Assembly: GCA_036795455.1 (NCBI GenBank)
Contig: DAIRET010000002.1
Span: 1 to 64,000 of the forward strand
Length of the DNA stretch: 64,000 bases
Source of the DNA: DAIRET01 sp036795455
GTDB taxonomy: Bacteria > Bacteroidota > Ignavibacteria > Ignavibacteriales > Ignavibacteriaceae
Direction of reading: 5' to 3'
Below the pieces are notes generated by a model that searched no databases, was not told the DNA's origin, and saw only the letters and a list, made by a program, of their open reading frames with translations. Each line of letters opens with the position of its first letter. The stretch's first letter is position 1. Shown piece by piece: positions 20,368-29,590 of the stretch. The position numbers were made by a program, and so were the translations under genes.

Positions 20368-21180
20368 TTATTTTAGTATCACAATATCAACTCTTCTGTT
20401 GTTTGCCCTGCCTGCAGGGGTTTCATTAGTATCCACCGGTTTATATTCCGCATAACCGACAACAGAAACACGGTCAGGCGGCAATCCTTCATTTACCATT
20501 AAATAATACGCTGTTGTAGTTGCTCTTGCAACCGACAGGTGCCAATTTGAAGGAAAAACCGCAGTACTTATTGGAACATTATCGGTATGTCCTTCAATTC
20601 TTATGTCGTTAGGAATTTTCTTCAAAATAACGGCAAGATTCTGTAAAATAATCCGCGAGTATTCCGAAAGCTCCGCTCTACCGGTTGCAAAAAGGATATT
20701 ATCCAAAATCCTAACTGTTAGCCCCCGTTCATTTTCAATTATTTTAATGCTATTTTCCATCCCGTTCTTAGCTATCAGGTTTTGCACATCACCCACCAAC
20801 ACTTCAAGCGGATCTGATACTCCCTGTCCCTGTAGCTGCCCGATTTTCATTCCGCTCATATCGCCGCCGAAAATAGAGCCGACAGCAGACATCATATTTT
20901 GATATTTCTTGATATCAACATTAGAAGCAGCATACAAAAGAATAAACAAACCGAGTAGCAAGGTAATAAGATCCGCATACGTTATCAAGTACCTGTCTTT
21001 TTCGCCGTCTTCGGCAAAAATCTCGGAATGATCGTCTAAACGCTCTTTTTCTCTTCTTGATCTTTTGGCGGGAGCATACTTAGCAGCCGGGTCTTTACCA
21101 TCGACGGGATTTCTCCACTTCTCAGTGCTATCACTCCCTCCACCGTTAATTCCATTAAAAGTTTCTCTTCTGAATGACAT
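20368..21180 (-). CDS. motB: Flagellar stator protein MotB (first pair), start uncertain
   Basis: About 270 residues if started at ATG 21180 (MSFRRETF). The single membrane helix YLITYADLITLLLGLFILLYA has the ion-carrying Asp at residue 70 from this start, and the OmpA-like domain has IEGHTDNVPIS and LSVARATTTAYY. This start lies inside motA and gives a 145-base overlap; an ATG 30 bases further up would overlap by 175. No ATG, GTG or TTG exists between the motA stop and the membrane helix. A rare ATT start near the motA stop is the alternative. The N-terminal 60 residues are therefore doubtful, while the rest is secure. Confidence 0.87.
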   Translation of the reverse strand: MSFRRETFNGINGGGSDSTEKWRNPVDGKDPAAKYAPAKRSRREKERLDDHSEIFAEDGEKDRYLITYADLITLLLGLFILLYAASNVDIKKYQNMMSAVGSIFGGDMSGMKIGQLQGQGVSDPLEVLVGDVQNLIAKNGMENSIKIIENERGLTVRILDNILFATGRAELSEYSRIILQNLAVILKKIPNDIRIEGHTDNVPISTAVFPSNWHLSVARATTTAYYLMVNEGLPPDRVSVVGYAEYKPVDTNETPAGRANNRRVDIVILK

Positions 21181-21818
21181 AATTTCAATCTGTCGCCAAC
21201 CGGCAACCATATTAAGTTAGCTGAAAATACCCCCCATAAAGTTGCAATGAATGCTGTAGCGATATTCCTAACAAGTTCCTCCGGGTCGTTTCCTGCATTA
21301 GCAAGTGTCATGATTAATCCCATTACGGTTCCCAGTATACCCATTGTAGGGGCGTATCCTCCCATTTTTGTAAAGATAAAAATATTGGAAAAGTGCCTTT
21401 CCTGCATTGCTTTCATTTCCATACGGGCAAGGTTATCAATTTCATCAACATCTGCACCATCTATAAAAAACTTTATGAGTTTTTTAGGGAAATAGTGTTC
21501 AAATCTATCAAGCATCCTTTCAACCGCAAGAATACCGTTCTTGCGTAATTCAATCGCAATCTCCGCAAAGTTATCAACTGTTTCTTTGTAATTGTACTTC
21601 TTCGGAAAATATGCAAGTTTCATTAATTGAAAAATCATTTTGAATTTTTCAAAACCGAATCCTACAATTACTGCCGAGAATGTACCTCCGAAAACAATTA
21701 GAATCGGCGGGATTAAAAAAAGTGCTTTTAAAGAACCTCCTTCAATTAAGAATGCTCCGAATATACAGAACAAACCTAAAGCCAGACCGTTAATTGTCCC
21801 GATTTTTTTTAATCTCAT
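21036..21818 (-). CDS. motA: Flagellar stator protein MotA (first pair), short form
   Basis: 260 residues with four membrane segments (IGTINGLALGLFCIFGAFL, the LIPPILIVFGGTFSAV segment, GGYAPTMGILGTVMGLIMTL and NIATAFIATLWGVFSANL). This wording resembles the short MotA/PomA type and differs from the second MotA of the cluster. The C-terminal GEIPSMVKTRLLSMLPP is typical. It overlaps flgL by 4 bases (ATGA) and motB by a long stretch. Confidence 0.92.
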   Translation of the reverse strand: MRLKKIGTINGLALGLFCIFGAFLIEGGSLKALFLIPPILIVFGGTFSAVIVGFGFEKFKMIFQLMKLAYFPKKYNYKETVDNFAEIAIELRKNGILAVERMLDRFEHYFPKKLIKFFIDGADVDEIDNLARMEMKAMQERHFSNIFIFTKMGGYAPTMGILGTVMGLIMTLANAGNDPEELVRNIATAFIATLWGVFSANLIWLPVGDRLKLCHSEEKLLMELTVEGVIALRSGEIPSMVKTRLLSMLPPKDQEEKKSV

Positions 21819-23062
21819 ATATAATCCAACAATGATTTGGGCAGCATGATTGAAGAAATTTTGTACGACACTTCAAGGGCGTTTTGATAGTTTTGTAATT
21901 CAATTGCATACTCTGCCATGTCAACATCGTTTTCCTGGGATAATAAACTTGTAACTTCGGTTTCTTCGCGGCTTAATAGTTCCGAAGCCGAAGTTAAGTT
22001 ATTTTGGATATTCCCCAGCTCTGAAACCTTGTTCAAAAAATGCTGGCTGAAACCGTTTAGCAAATCAAGTTGATTATCATTCGGCATGTTTCCGTTTTTC
22101 AAATTTTCTCTAATTGAAATAATTGTGTTAAAAATATTCCCGTTAAGGTTCATTGATGAATTAACCGTAGTCGCTTTATTCGATTCCATTAATCCGCTTA
22201 CATCAAATGTAAAATCCAAATTTTTTCCTGGAACACTTACCTGTAATTTCTGAGCTGTTGTTCCGTCAAGCCCGGTTATTTTCCCGGTAGCGGGATTAAA
22301 ACCGAGAGAATTAGTCCCTGAATACACAACATTATCGGTAGAATCTTTTACTCCTGTATTAAGAGTATATGTATTCGCCGCCGATTTGGTGAACTCCATC
22401 TCGATTGTAAATTCGTTGCCATCGCCGTCAAATATTTTTTGAGAGAACGTTTTTGCCGTCCCTACTGCATCTGCAGAATTAAAATTCCCGGTATATTTTA
22501 TTGCCGAGTTGAATAGCTCTTCACCCGTAATATTAATTTTTTGCAATGTGTTGTTCGAGGTCTTAATTGATTTTTCCCCGCCAAGATTTGAACTATTAAT
22601 AACAACGCTTTGCCCGTCTGCGGAGATCTCATACGGTTTTACCGAGTAATCGGTTCCCGCAAAAAGGTATTGTCCCTGAAATTCGGAATTTGCAAGATTA
22701 ACGATTGTATCAAGATAGTTTGTAAGTTTTTGAACATAGTCCTGAGTCGAAGTTGAATTTGTTGGATTTTTTAAAGAAACAACATCTACAAGCATTGAAT
22801 GGGTTTGTTCGTGGATTCCTTCCAGAGCTGAAACCGAGTAGTTTGTAAATGCCAAACCATTCTCAATATTTTTCTGAAATGAAGATATGCTCGTTAATCT
22901 TTCGTTAAAATTAATAATCTTCCCGCTTCCTAATGGGGAATCTGAAGGTTTGTTCACTTTTTTTTGTGTTATAATCTTGTTCTGAACTTCACCCATTTTA
23001 CTCCTTAGAGATGTAAGGTTGTTCAAAAAAGATTGCTGTACGTTTCTATCGGATATTCTCAT
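21815..23062 (-). CDS. flgL: Hook-filament junction protein FlgL
   Basis: 415 residues. Flagellin-like N- and C-terminal helices are present (residues 1-130, including INFNERLTSISSFQKNIENG and GQYLFAGTD, and the C-terminal DVDMAEYAIELQNYQNALEV). FlgL is the second junction protein between hook and filament, exported by the flagellar secretion system. It directly follows flgK, with a 4-base spacing. Confidence 0.93.
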   Translation of the reverse strand: MRISDRNVQQSFLNNLTSLRSKMGEVQNKIITQKKVNKPSDSPLGSGKIINFNERLTSISSFQKNIENGLAFTNYSVSALEGIHEQTHSMLVDVVSLKNPTNSTSTQDYVQKLTNYLDTIVNLANSEFQGQYLFAGTDYSVKPYEISADGQSVVINSSNLGGEKSIKTSNNTLQKINITGEELFNSAIKYTGNFNSADAVGTAKTFSQKIFDGDGNEFTIEMEFTKSAANTYTLNTGVKDSTDNVVYSGTNSLGFNPATGKITGLDGTTAQKLQVSVPGKNLDFTFDVSGLMESNKATTVNSSMNLNGNIFNTIISIRENLKNGNMPNDNQLDLLNGFSQHFLNKVSELGNIQNNLTSASELLSREETEVTSLLSQENDVDMAEYAIELQNYQNALEVSYKISSIMLPKSLLDYI

Positions 23063-23066
23063 AACA

Positions 23067-24425
23067 TCATACCATTGCTAACAAAGTTTCAATTAATCTA
23101 TCGGCTATCGAAATCAACTTCGCAGAAGCATCGTACGACTTTTGATACTTCAAAACATCCATCATTTCCTCGTCAATTGATACTGACGAGTTGGATGCTT
23201 TTTGATAATCCAGTTCTTCAAGTATCATCTGGTACGACTCCGAATTTTTTTCGACCATGTTCTTGTAGCTTGCCATATCCGAAACAAAACTCGAATACTT
23301 ATCAAGGAAAGTCAACCCTCCGATAGTTTTTTCATCTTTTAAACCTGCAATTTTAATTGCAATTGAATTATTTCCATCCGTTCCATCTGCGGATGCGGAT
23401 ATTAACCGTACATCGTTAAGAACTGCCGGATCAATTGCAAAAGCTCCTTTTTCATACTGCTGAAAGAAATTAAAACCTGTTTGGGGTGGATTTGTATACG
23501 TATATCCGGTTTGATGAATTTCGTTTACAGTGCTTGATATTTTTTCGGCAACCGAATCCAAAGAGTTCAAAAACGATGGAATATCTGTTGAATAGCTTTT
23601 CAGTATTGCACCAAGTTCTCCTTCGGTAATGTTTAAAGAGGATTCTCCCGACCCGTCTTTGAGATACAATTTCCCGTTTTCTTCAACAATTTTAAAATCA
23701 AGATTATGATACTGATCTACGGCAAGTATACCGCCGATGCTAACATTTGTTGAGCCATTATCATCCTGGTAAACATTTACGTTCACAAGTTGACTTAATT
23801 CATCTATTACTCTGTCTCTCTCGTCCATTAAATCGTTCGGTGTTATTCCCCGACTTTTAGCTTCAAATATCTGCCTATTTAATGTATTAATTTGTCCCAC
23901 AAAACTGTTTATCTCGGTAGTTATCTGAACTGCTTCATTTTTTAATTCCGTACGAATTTTGTTGTAGCCCTGGTAAAGCTCATTAAAACGATTTGTTAAC
24001 TGTTTTCCGTTATTAACAATATTGTTCCTTAATTCCACACTTGTAGGATTGGCCGAAAGCTCGCTCCACGAGTTAAAGAAAGATGTTATTAAACTTGATA
24101 ACCCTAGTTCCGAAGGCTCCGAAAGAAGTACTTCTAACTTGGAGTATATTTCATTTTGTTTGTTATAAAGGGATTCAGTTTGTGTAAATTTTCTGATTTG
24201 CGTATCAATCATTTGGTCGCGGACACGTACAATATCGTCAATTTTCACTCCCGCACCAATCGTCAAAGCGCTTGCTTTGGAAGGATTTTCCGTTGCTAAA
24301 AGAACACGCTGTCTTGAGTAAGCAGGATTATTTGCGTTTGCAACGTTATGCGAAGTTACCGTTAATGCACTTTGATAAACAGATAAACTTCGTCTTGCTA
24401 TATCGAACACTCTACTAATTGCCAT
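23067..24425 (-). CDS. flgK: Hook-associated protein FlgK
   Basis: 452 residues. The N-terminal axial-protein motif (SALTVTSHNVANANNPAYSRQR) and the C-terminal SVSIDEEMMDVLKYQKSYDASAKLI are characteristic of FlgK (HAP1). The middle is shorter than in enterobacteria. It lies 2 bases after flgN, its export chaperone, and just before flgL. Confidence 0.95.
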   Translation of the reverse strand: MAISRVFDIARRSLSVYQSALTVTSHNVANANNPAYSRQRVLLATENPSKASALTIGAGVKIDDIVRVRDQMIDTQIRKFTQTESLYNKQNEIYSKLEVLLSEPSELGLSSLITSFFNSWSELSANPTSVELRNNIVNNGKQLTNRFNELYQGYNKIRTELKNEAVQITTEINSFVGQINTLNRQIFEAKSRGITPNDLMDERDRVIDELSQLVNVNVYQDDNGSTNVSIGGILAVDQYHNLDFKIVEENGKLYLKDGSGESSLNITEGELGAILKSYSTDIPSFLNSLDSVAEKISSTVNEIHQTGYTYTNPPQTGFNFFQQYEKGAFAIDPAVLNDVRLISASADGTDGNNSIAIKIAGLKDEKTIGGLTFLDKYSSFVSDMASYKNMVEKNSESYQMILEELDYQKASNSSVSIDEEMMDVLKYQKSYDASAKLISIADRLIETLLAMV

Positions 24426-24427
24426 GG

Positions 24428-24883
24428 TTACATCTTCCTATTTATAAAGTTTTGGTTTTGCCCGGCAAATAAAATCCTGAACATCTCTGTTACAAACTGC
24501 TTCTTATGTTCAAGTAAGAATAAATTAGTCCGGTTTAGCGAACTGCTTTTTTCAAGTAACGATTTTAATTCTTCTTCAAGAGCTATTATTTCATCAAAAT
24601 TCTCATTTTTAAGTCTTTGAGTTAAAATAGTACTGAATTTTTCCATCTTAAATTTTTCTTTCGGTAAATTCAATGCTGTCAGCAGTTCATCTTTAAGTTT
24701 CAACCTATTCTTTTCTTCATGCTGCAATTTTGACAAAACGATTTCTTCTTTTTTTGTAAGCTGCGAAAAATCTTCGTAGTTGTATTCTATCAACAGTTTT
24801 TGCTTAGAGGCATAAATCAAATTTAACTCTGTGAAGCTGCTAATCGTTCTTTTCAGGTAGTCAATGATATTTTTAGTGTTCAT
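24428..24883 (-). CDS. flgN: FlgN-like export chaperone
   Basis: 151 residues, predicted all-helical and highly charged, with a Leu-rich pattern (LLIEYNYEDFSQLTKKEEIVLSKL) like the FlgN family. It is identified mainly by fold character, size and position directly upstream of flgK and flgL, whose products FlgN keeps export-competent. No other motif. Confidence 0.75.
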   Translation of the reverse strand: MNTKNIIDYLKRTISSFTELNLIYASKQKLLIEYNYEDFSQLTKKEEIVLSKLQHEEKNRLKLKDELLTALNLPKEKFKMEKFSTILTQRLKNENFDEIIALEEELKSLLEKSSSLNRTNLFLLEHKKQFVTEMFRILFAGQNQNFINRKM

Positions 24884-24886
24884 ATG

Positions 24887-25696
24887 TTAAATCTCCAAAA
24901 AATTTATGTATCCCATTACTCTTGCAACGTATGTTTTAGTTTCCTCAAATGGGGGGATACCATTGTATTTGTTTACGTTACCCGGTCCGGCATTATATGC
25001 AGCAAGAGCTAACTTTAAATCTCCATTATATTGTCGAAGCATTTGGGCAAAATATTTAGTGCCTCCGTTAATATTTTCAGCCGGGTCCCACACATTTCTC
25101 ACTCCCATATCGTTTGCAGTTCCGTCCATTAACTGCATTAATCCTTTCGCGCTTGCTTTCGATATTGCTTTTTCGTTTGCAGCCGACTCTGCAAGGATAA
25201 TCGATTTGATTATTGATTCGTCAACACCATATGCTCTCGATGCCGATTTTATTATGGGCTGAAATCTTTCGAGCCTTCCCAAAGCACTTTTACTGGGTGC
25301 AATTGCTCCCGATGGTAAATTGCCGAGGTCTACCGAAGGGGTATTAGACTGCTGAATTGACCTGATACGCGAAATATATGTTTCCGGGAATTTTTCGCCT
25401 GTAAGTTTTTCGTAAATCGATTCTGCAATCCCAAGTCCTCTTGACTTAGAGATATAAGAAGCGATTTCGGATTCAAATAAAGTATCCAGAACATCTCCTC
25501 CGTAAGAATCTTCGCCGAATAAACCGCCTGTAGTTTTGGTCATACTTTTCAGCATCATAGAAGTAAGCAAACTTTCAAAGTCTTTAGTCGTTTTGGCTAA
25601 TTTCTTTTTACCTGCTTCATCCAGTTCAAGCCCAACTTTCTGTGGTCTTGCTACATGCCTGGTATCATCCGTTACTTTTAAGTCGATTAAGTCCAT
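24887..25696 (-). CDS. flgJ: FlgJ-type rod-capping protein with SLT lytic transglycosylase domain
   Basis: 269 residues. Residues 30-100 are the FlgJ rod-binding domain (KDFESLLTSMMLKSMTKT and DTLFESEIASYISKSRGLGI). Residues 145-265 are a GH23-type transglycosylase: catalytic Glu170 in IILAESAAN, ASAKGLMQLM at 181-190 and LAAYNAGPGNV at 231-241. In enterobacterial FlgJ the muramidase domain is of another family (glucosaminidase). The protein would open peptidoglycan for the rod. It follows flgI by 8 bases. Confidence 0.9.
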   Translation of the reverse strand: MDLIDLKVTDDTRHVARPQKVGLELDEAGKKKLAKTTKDFESLLTSMMLKSMTKTTGGLFGEDSYGGDVLDTLFESEIASYISKSRGLGIAESIYEKLTGEKFPETYISRIRSIQQSNTPSVDLGNLPSGAIAPSKSALGRLERFQPIIKSASRAYGVDESIIKSIILAESAANEKAISKASAKGLMQLMDGTANDMGVRNVWDPAENINGGTKYFAQMLRQYNGDLKLALAAYNAGPGNVNKYNGIPPFEETKTYVARVMGYINFLEI

Positions 25697-25704
25697 CGTA
25701 TCAA

Positions 25705-26799
25705 TTACATAATTATTAATTCTGCTTGTAAAGCTCCGGCTTCTTTAAGAGCCTGGAAAATTGCAATAATATCTCTCGGCGAAACTTTAAGCGAGTTCAG
25801 TGCGGCTGCAACTTCCTGTACGTTGTTTGCACCTTGAATAGATACAACATTATTCTGATCTTGATTAACATAAGGTACCTGGTTATTAAATAATGCCGTT
25901 GTACCTTGTGAAAATGCACCCGGTTGTGAAATTACCGGATAACTTCTGATTTCAATACTAAGATTGCCGTGTGATATTGTTGCCGGAAGAATTTTCACAC
26001 TGCTGCCGGCTACAACCGTTCCCGTTCTTTCATTCAGAACAACCCTTGCAGCAACATCTGTTTGAACTTCGAGTGCTTCAAGTTCTGCAAGAAAAGTAGT
26101 TAACCTGTTTTGATACTCTACCGGCACATTAACTCTGATTTCCGAGGCATCCATAGCGAGCGAAGTATTCTCCCCGAACTTTTGATTAACTACATTTGAA
26201 ATATTGTTTGCAGTTGTAAAGTCGGGTGATTTTAATAAAACCGTAACCAATTCACCGGAAGGATTACTTCCGTCAAACTCTGCCTGCATAATTCCACCGT
26301 TCGGGATTCTTCCGCTGAGTGCATGATTTTTAGCAACTCTTCCACCGGAGCCCGTATTAATATCGAATCCGCCGATTGAAATCGGACCTTGTGCAAGTGC
26401 TGCAATACTTCCGTCTTTTACAGAAAGAGGGGTTAAAAGAAGTGTTCCGCCCATCAAACTTGTTGCATCACCGAGAGAAGAAACGACAACATCAAACTCG
26501 CTTCCCAGTTTTTGCAGATTGTTAACCCTTGCGGTAACCATAACAGCGGCAATATTTTTTGTTCTTAGATTTACGTCATCTGGAACCGTAATACCGAATC
26601 TCTTCAACATACTTGTAACCGACTGTACCGTAAATGAGGAGCGGTAACTATCACCGGTTCCGGCAAGTCCTACAACCAAACCATAACCGATCAACTGTTC
26701 CGAGTTCAATCCTCTGAAATATGTTATATCTTTTATTCTTTGAGCAAACTGGTTATTCGCAAAGAAAAGAAGTAAAGCAATTATTAATAACTTTTTCAT
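25705..26799 (-). CDS. flgI: Flagellar P-ring protein FlgI
   Basis: About 364 residues. ATG 26799 begins a signal peptide (MKKLLIIALLLFFANNQFAQ) and is preceded by AGGTGATGAG; the upstream in-frame ATG overlaps flgH. RIKDITYFRGLNSEQLIGYGLVVGLAGTGD is the FlgI N-terminus, and VSPRDIIAIFQALKEAGAL the C-terminus. It is the periplasmic ring around the rod. Next to flgH as usual. Confidence 0.96.
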   Translation of the reverse strand: MKKLLIIALLLFFANNQFAQRIKDITYFRGLNSEQLIGYGLVVGLAGTGDSYRSSFTVQSVTSMLKRFGITVPDDVNLRTKNIAAVMVTARVNNLQKLGSEFDVVVSSLGDATSLMGGTLLLTPLSVKDGSIAALAQGPISIGGFDINTGSGGRVAKNHALSGRIPNGGIMQAEFDGSNPSGELVTVLLKSPDFTTANNISNVVNQKFGENTSLAMDASEIRVNVPVEYQNRLTTFLAELEALEVQTDVAARVVLNERTGTVVAGSSVKILPATISHGNLSIEIRSYPVISQPGAFSQGTTALFNNQVPYVNQDQNNVVSIQGANNVQEVAAALNSLKVSPRDIIAIFQALKEAGALQAELIIM

Positions 26800-26807
26800 C
26801 TCATCAC

Positions 26808-27383
26808 CTAAAAAATCCAATGGAACAATTTTGTTAGCCAGCCCGGTTTTTGAGCTCTGTCAATCATTCCGTTCCCTTCAAAAAATATTTCTGCGTCGGA
26901 AATGTTGTAAGATAAAACCGAGTTATCCGAATGAATATCCGAAGGGCGGACAATACCTTTGATTCTTACAATCTGCTCTTCACCGTTAATAACGATTTTA
27001 CGGCTGCCGTTAATTCTAAGATTTCCATTCTCCAGAACAGAGTCAATCGATGCGCTTATTCTTGTTTTCACCAAGCCGCTTGTTTTAGTAGAGCCGCTGC
27101 CTCTAAAAGAATTCTTCGAGCCTATTGTCGCACTTGCGTTTTGCGGTTTTGTGCTTCCGATACTTGCCGCCCCGCTAAAACCGAGATCGCTGTTCGTTCC
27201 GGTAGACGTTTCGGATTGATTGGAAGCCTGTGACGATTCAATAACAATTATTGTAATTGCATCACCCAGCCTGCCGGCTTTGTAATCAGAAAAAAGGGAG
27301 TTGTAAGAGTTCTGCCTTAAATCCTGTGCATTCAAAAATCCGTATACTGCCGTAAATACCGTTATTACAATTAATTTTTTCAT
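26808..27383 (-). CDS. flgH: Flagellar L-ring protein FlgH
   Basis: 191 residues. The core motifs SLFSDYKAGRLGDAITIIV, RIKGIVRPSDI and the C-terminal ISDAEIFFEGNGMI...KPGWLTKLFHWIF are typical. The N-terminus is a signal peptide (MKKLIVITVFTAVYGFLNAQ) of the cleaved type; no lipobox Cys is present and the protein contains no cysteine. Enterobacterial FlgH is a lipoprotein. The outer-membrane ring may therefore be anchored without lipidation. It precedes flgI. Confidence 0.95.
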   Translation of the reverse strand: MKKLIVITVFTAVYGFLNAQDLRQNSYNSLFSDYKAGRLGDAITIIVIESSQASNQSETSTGTNSDLGFSGAASIGSTKPQNASATIGSKNSFRGSGSTKTSGLVKTRISASIDSVLENGNLRINGSRKIVINGEEQIVRIKGIVRPSDIHSDNSVLSYNISDAEIFFEGNGMIDRAQKPGWLTKLFHWIF

Positions 27384-27387
27384 ATTC

Positions 27388-28047
27388 CTACTCTACAATT
27401 TTTACTTTATTATTTTCTTCGATTATTCCCGTCAACAATTGACCGTAATTAGTCGCTATTCTTATTGTCTGTCCGACTCTTCCATCCTGTCTTGCAGTAA
27501 CACTCATTGAAATAACAATGCCGTTTTTTTCAAGATAAGCGTTTACTGTTTCTCCCATTTTTATATCCGGGTTCATTTCGAGCATCATCTCTGTTAGTAT
27601 TGCCCCTTTTCTAATGTTAGTTTTTGCTCTCAACTCTTTTAATCCCGTTAAAGAGACAACCGGTTCATTTGAAAGCGAGCTTACTTCTTTAAGGTTTAGT
27701 TCAAATGCAGCTCTTTCAAGCAGATCTCCTCTTGAATAATTTTGTGTTGCCACGTAAACTTTCTGATATAGTTTTAGTTTTACCGTAACAACCGAATTAA
27801 CGGAGTTATTACCACTTGATATAATAACCGGGATATACCCGTAACTTTTCATTCTTCTGAATTCTTTACTGTTATCAACTTCAACTTTTGATGCGATGTT
27901 GATAATGTTCTTCGGTTTTGAAACAATTTCATACTCATATTTTTCAAAAGCCGAGAGATGACTTTTCAGATACGATTCCACTAAAACTTCCAGTTTATCG
28001 GAACCCGCACTAAAACAGAATAAAAGAAGAATTAACGCTTTAATCAT
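27388..28047 (-). CDS. flgA: Flagella basal body P-ring formation protein FlgA
   Basis: 219 residues, signal peptide at the N-terminus (ALILLLFCFSAGS). The C-terminal SAF-type domain is recognisable in ATQNYSRGDLLERAAFEL, TNIRKGAILTEMMLEMNP and GETVNAYLEKNGIVISM. FlgA is a periplasmic chaperone for FlgI. It lies between flgG and flgH, which matches its role. Confidence 0.92.
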   Translation of the reverse strand: MIKALILLLFCFSAGSDKLEVLVESYLKSHLSAFEKYEYEIVSKPKNIINIASKVEVDNSKEFRRMKSYGYIPVIISSGNNSVNSVVTVKLKLYQKVYVATQNYSRGDLLERAAFELNLKEVSSLSNEPVVSLTGLKELRAKTNIRKGAILTEMMLEMNPDIKMGETVNAYLEKNGIVISMSVTARQDGRVGQTIRIATNYGQLLTGIIEENNKVKIVE

Positions 28048-28049
28048 TA

Positions 28050-28850
28050 CTAACTTCGTTTTAAGTTGTTAACCATTGTCATCATATCTTCAACTGTTTT
28101 TACAGTTTTAGAATTAATTTCATAAGCTCTTTGAGCTGTAATCATCGCAATCATTTCCTCAACAATATCAACGTTGGAGGCTTCGAGGAATCCTTGCTGA
28201 AGTTCGCCGTAACCGGTTGAACCGGGATTCCCTAAAATAGGAGCACCTGAAGCATCGGATTCTCCGTACATGTTATCGCCAAGGGCAATAAGTCCTGCCG
28301 AGTTAATAAATTTTGCGAGCTCAATCTGTCCCAATTCAATTGAATTTCCGTTTAATTCCCTCATAGAAACAATACCGTCTCTCGAAATCGCAATATCGGA
28401 TACATTATCACTAATTGTGAAGCCGGGTTCAAGCATGTATCCGCTTGTTGTAACAAGCGAGCCGTCGGACGACAGTTTGAATGAACCATCCCTTGAATAG
28501 ACAATTGTACCGTCCGGTTTTCTAAGCTGGAAAAATCCTTCGCCGTAGATTGCAACATCAAGCTGGTTGCCGGTTGTTGTCAAATCACCTTGATTAAAAA
28601 GTTTTTGAGTAGATGAAAGTTGAACACCGTTCCCAACCTGTACCTGGCTCTGCGTTTTTTCTACTACTCCCGGTAAATATGAATTCAGCGGTGTTGCGCT
28701 AACTTCCTGGTACATCAAATCCTTAAAGTCCGCTCTATTCTTCTTAAAAGAAGTTGTATTCATGTTGGCAATATTATTCGAGATTACCTGGATGTTGATC
28801 TGTTGTGCATACATCCCTGAAGCTGCTGTTCTTAATGATCTTGTTGGCAT
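28050..28850 (-). CDS. flgG: Distal rod protein FlgG
   Basis: 266 residues, standard size. MPTRSLRTAASGMYAQQ with VISNNIANMNTTSFKKNRADF at the N-terminus and VDIVEEMIAMITAQRAYEINSKTV at the C-terminus are canonical. FlgG forms the distal rod. It is 2 bases upstream of flgA and 19 bases downstream of flgF. Confidence 0.97.
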   Translation of the reverse strand: MPTRSLRTAASGMYAQQINIQVISNNIANMNTTSFKKNRADFKDLMYQEVSATPLNSYLPGVVEKTQSQVQVGNGVQLSSTQKLFNQGDLTTTGNQLDVAIYGEGFFQLRKPDGTIVYSRDGSFKLSSDGSLVTTSGYMLEPGFTISDNVSDIAISRDGIVSMRELNGNSIELGQIELAKFINSAGLIALGDNMYGESDASGAPILGNPGSTGYGELQQGFLEASNVDIVEEMIAMITAQRAYEINSKTVKTVEDMMTMVNNLKRS

Positions 28851-28869
28851 AATTTGCTCCTTACTTCTA

Positions 28870-29577
28870 TTAAACCTTTCCTACTTCGTTTACTTTTGAT
28901 AAGTGATTATCAAAGTACCCCACCATTTTTTGAGTAGTTTCAAAATTCTTGTTTAGTTCTATTAATGACTGCATTTCCGTAAACGGATTAACGTTTGACT
29001 CTTCCAATGCACTCTGATACACGGCAAAATCTTCTTCCTCTGCAACAGTAAGGTTACTCTCCTTTATTACGAAGTTTTGATTATTGGCTCTTATCACAGA
29101 TGCTGCATCGGTAATTTTTCCGACTAAAAGTTTATCAACTACTTTATCACCGACCCTTACTTCGCCATTACGGCTGACTGTCAAACTTTTGCCGCTAACA
29201 TGAAGGTCGTCCATAATTTGAATAGCTCCGCTTTCGCCTAAAAGCTTTAAGCCATTCTCGTTAATCAAAAATCCATCGTCCGATATTGTCAGTTTTCCAT
29301 TCTTGGATAACTCCAACCCGTTTTCGGTTTCGTAAACAAGGAAGCCGGATCCGGATACAGCAAAATCAAGCGGGTTACCGGTTTGAATAAAGCTGCCTTC
29401 GGAAAAATCAGTCAAATGGTTTCTATCTGCCAAATCGATGCGGCTCATTATTTCGGCAAATGGAAGCTGCCTTTTATAACCGATTGAGTTTAGATTGGCA
29501 AGGTTATTAGAAACTATATCAATATTCTTTGTTTTAAGATGTAAATTTTTTGCCGCTTCATAAATGGAATTAATCAT
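28870..29577 (-). CDS. flgF: Flagellar rod protein FlgF
   Basis: 235 residues. The N-terminal IVSNNLANLNSIGYKRQLPFAE, the central GNPLDFAVSGSGFLVYET and the C-terminal NVNPFTEMQSLIELNKNFETTQKMV are the axial family pattern with FlgF size and position before flgG. It forms the proximal/distal rod transition. Confidence 0.9.
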   Translation of the reverse strand: MINSIYEAAKNLHLKTKNIDIVSNNLANLNSIGYKRQLPFAEIMSRIDLADRNHLTDFSEGSFIQTGNPLDFAVSGSGFLVYETENGLELSKNGKLTISDDGFLINENGLKLLGESGAIQIMDDLHVSGKSLTVSRNGEVRVGDKVVDKLLVGKITDAASVIRANNQNFVIKESNLTVAEEEDFAVYQSALEESNVNPFTEMQSLIELNKNFETTQKMVGYFDNHLSKVNEVGKV

Positions 29578-29590
29578 TTTATACTACTCC

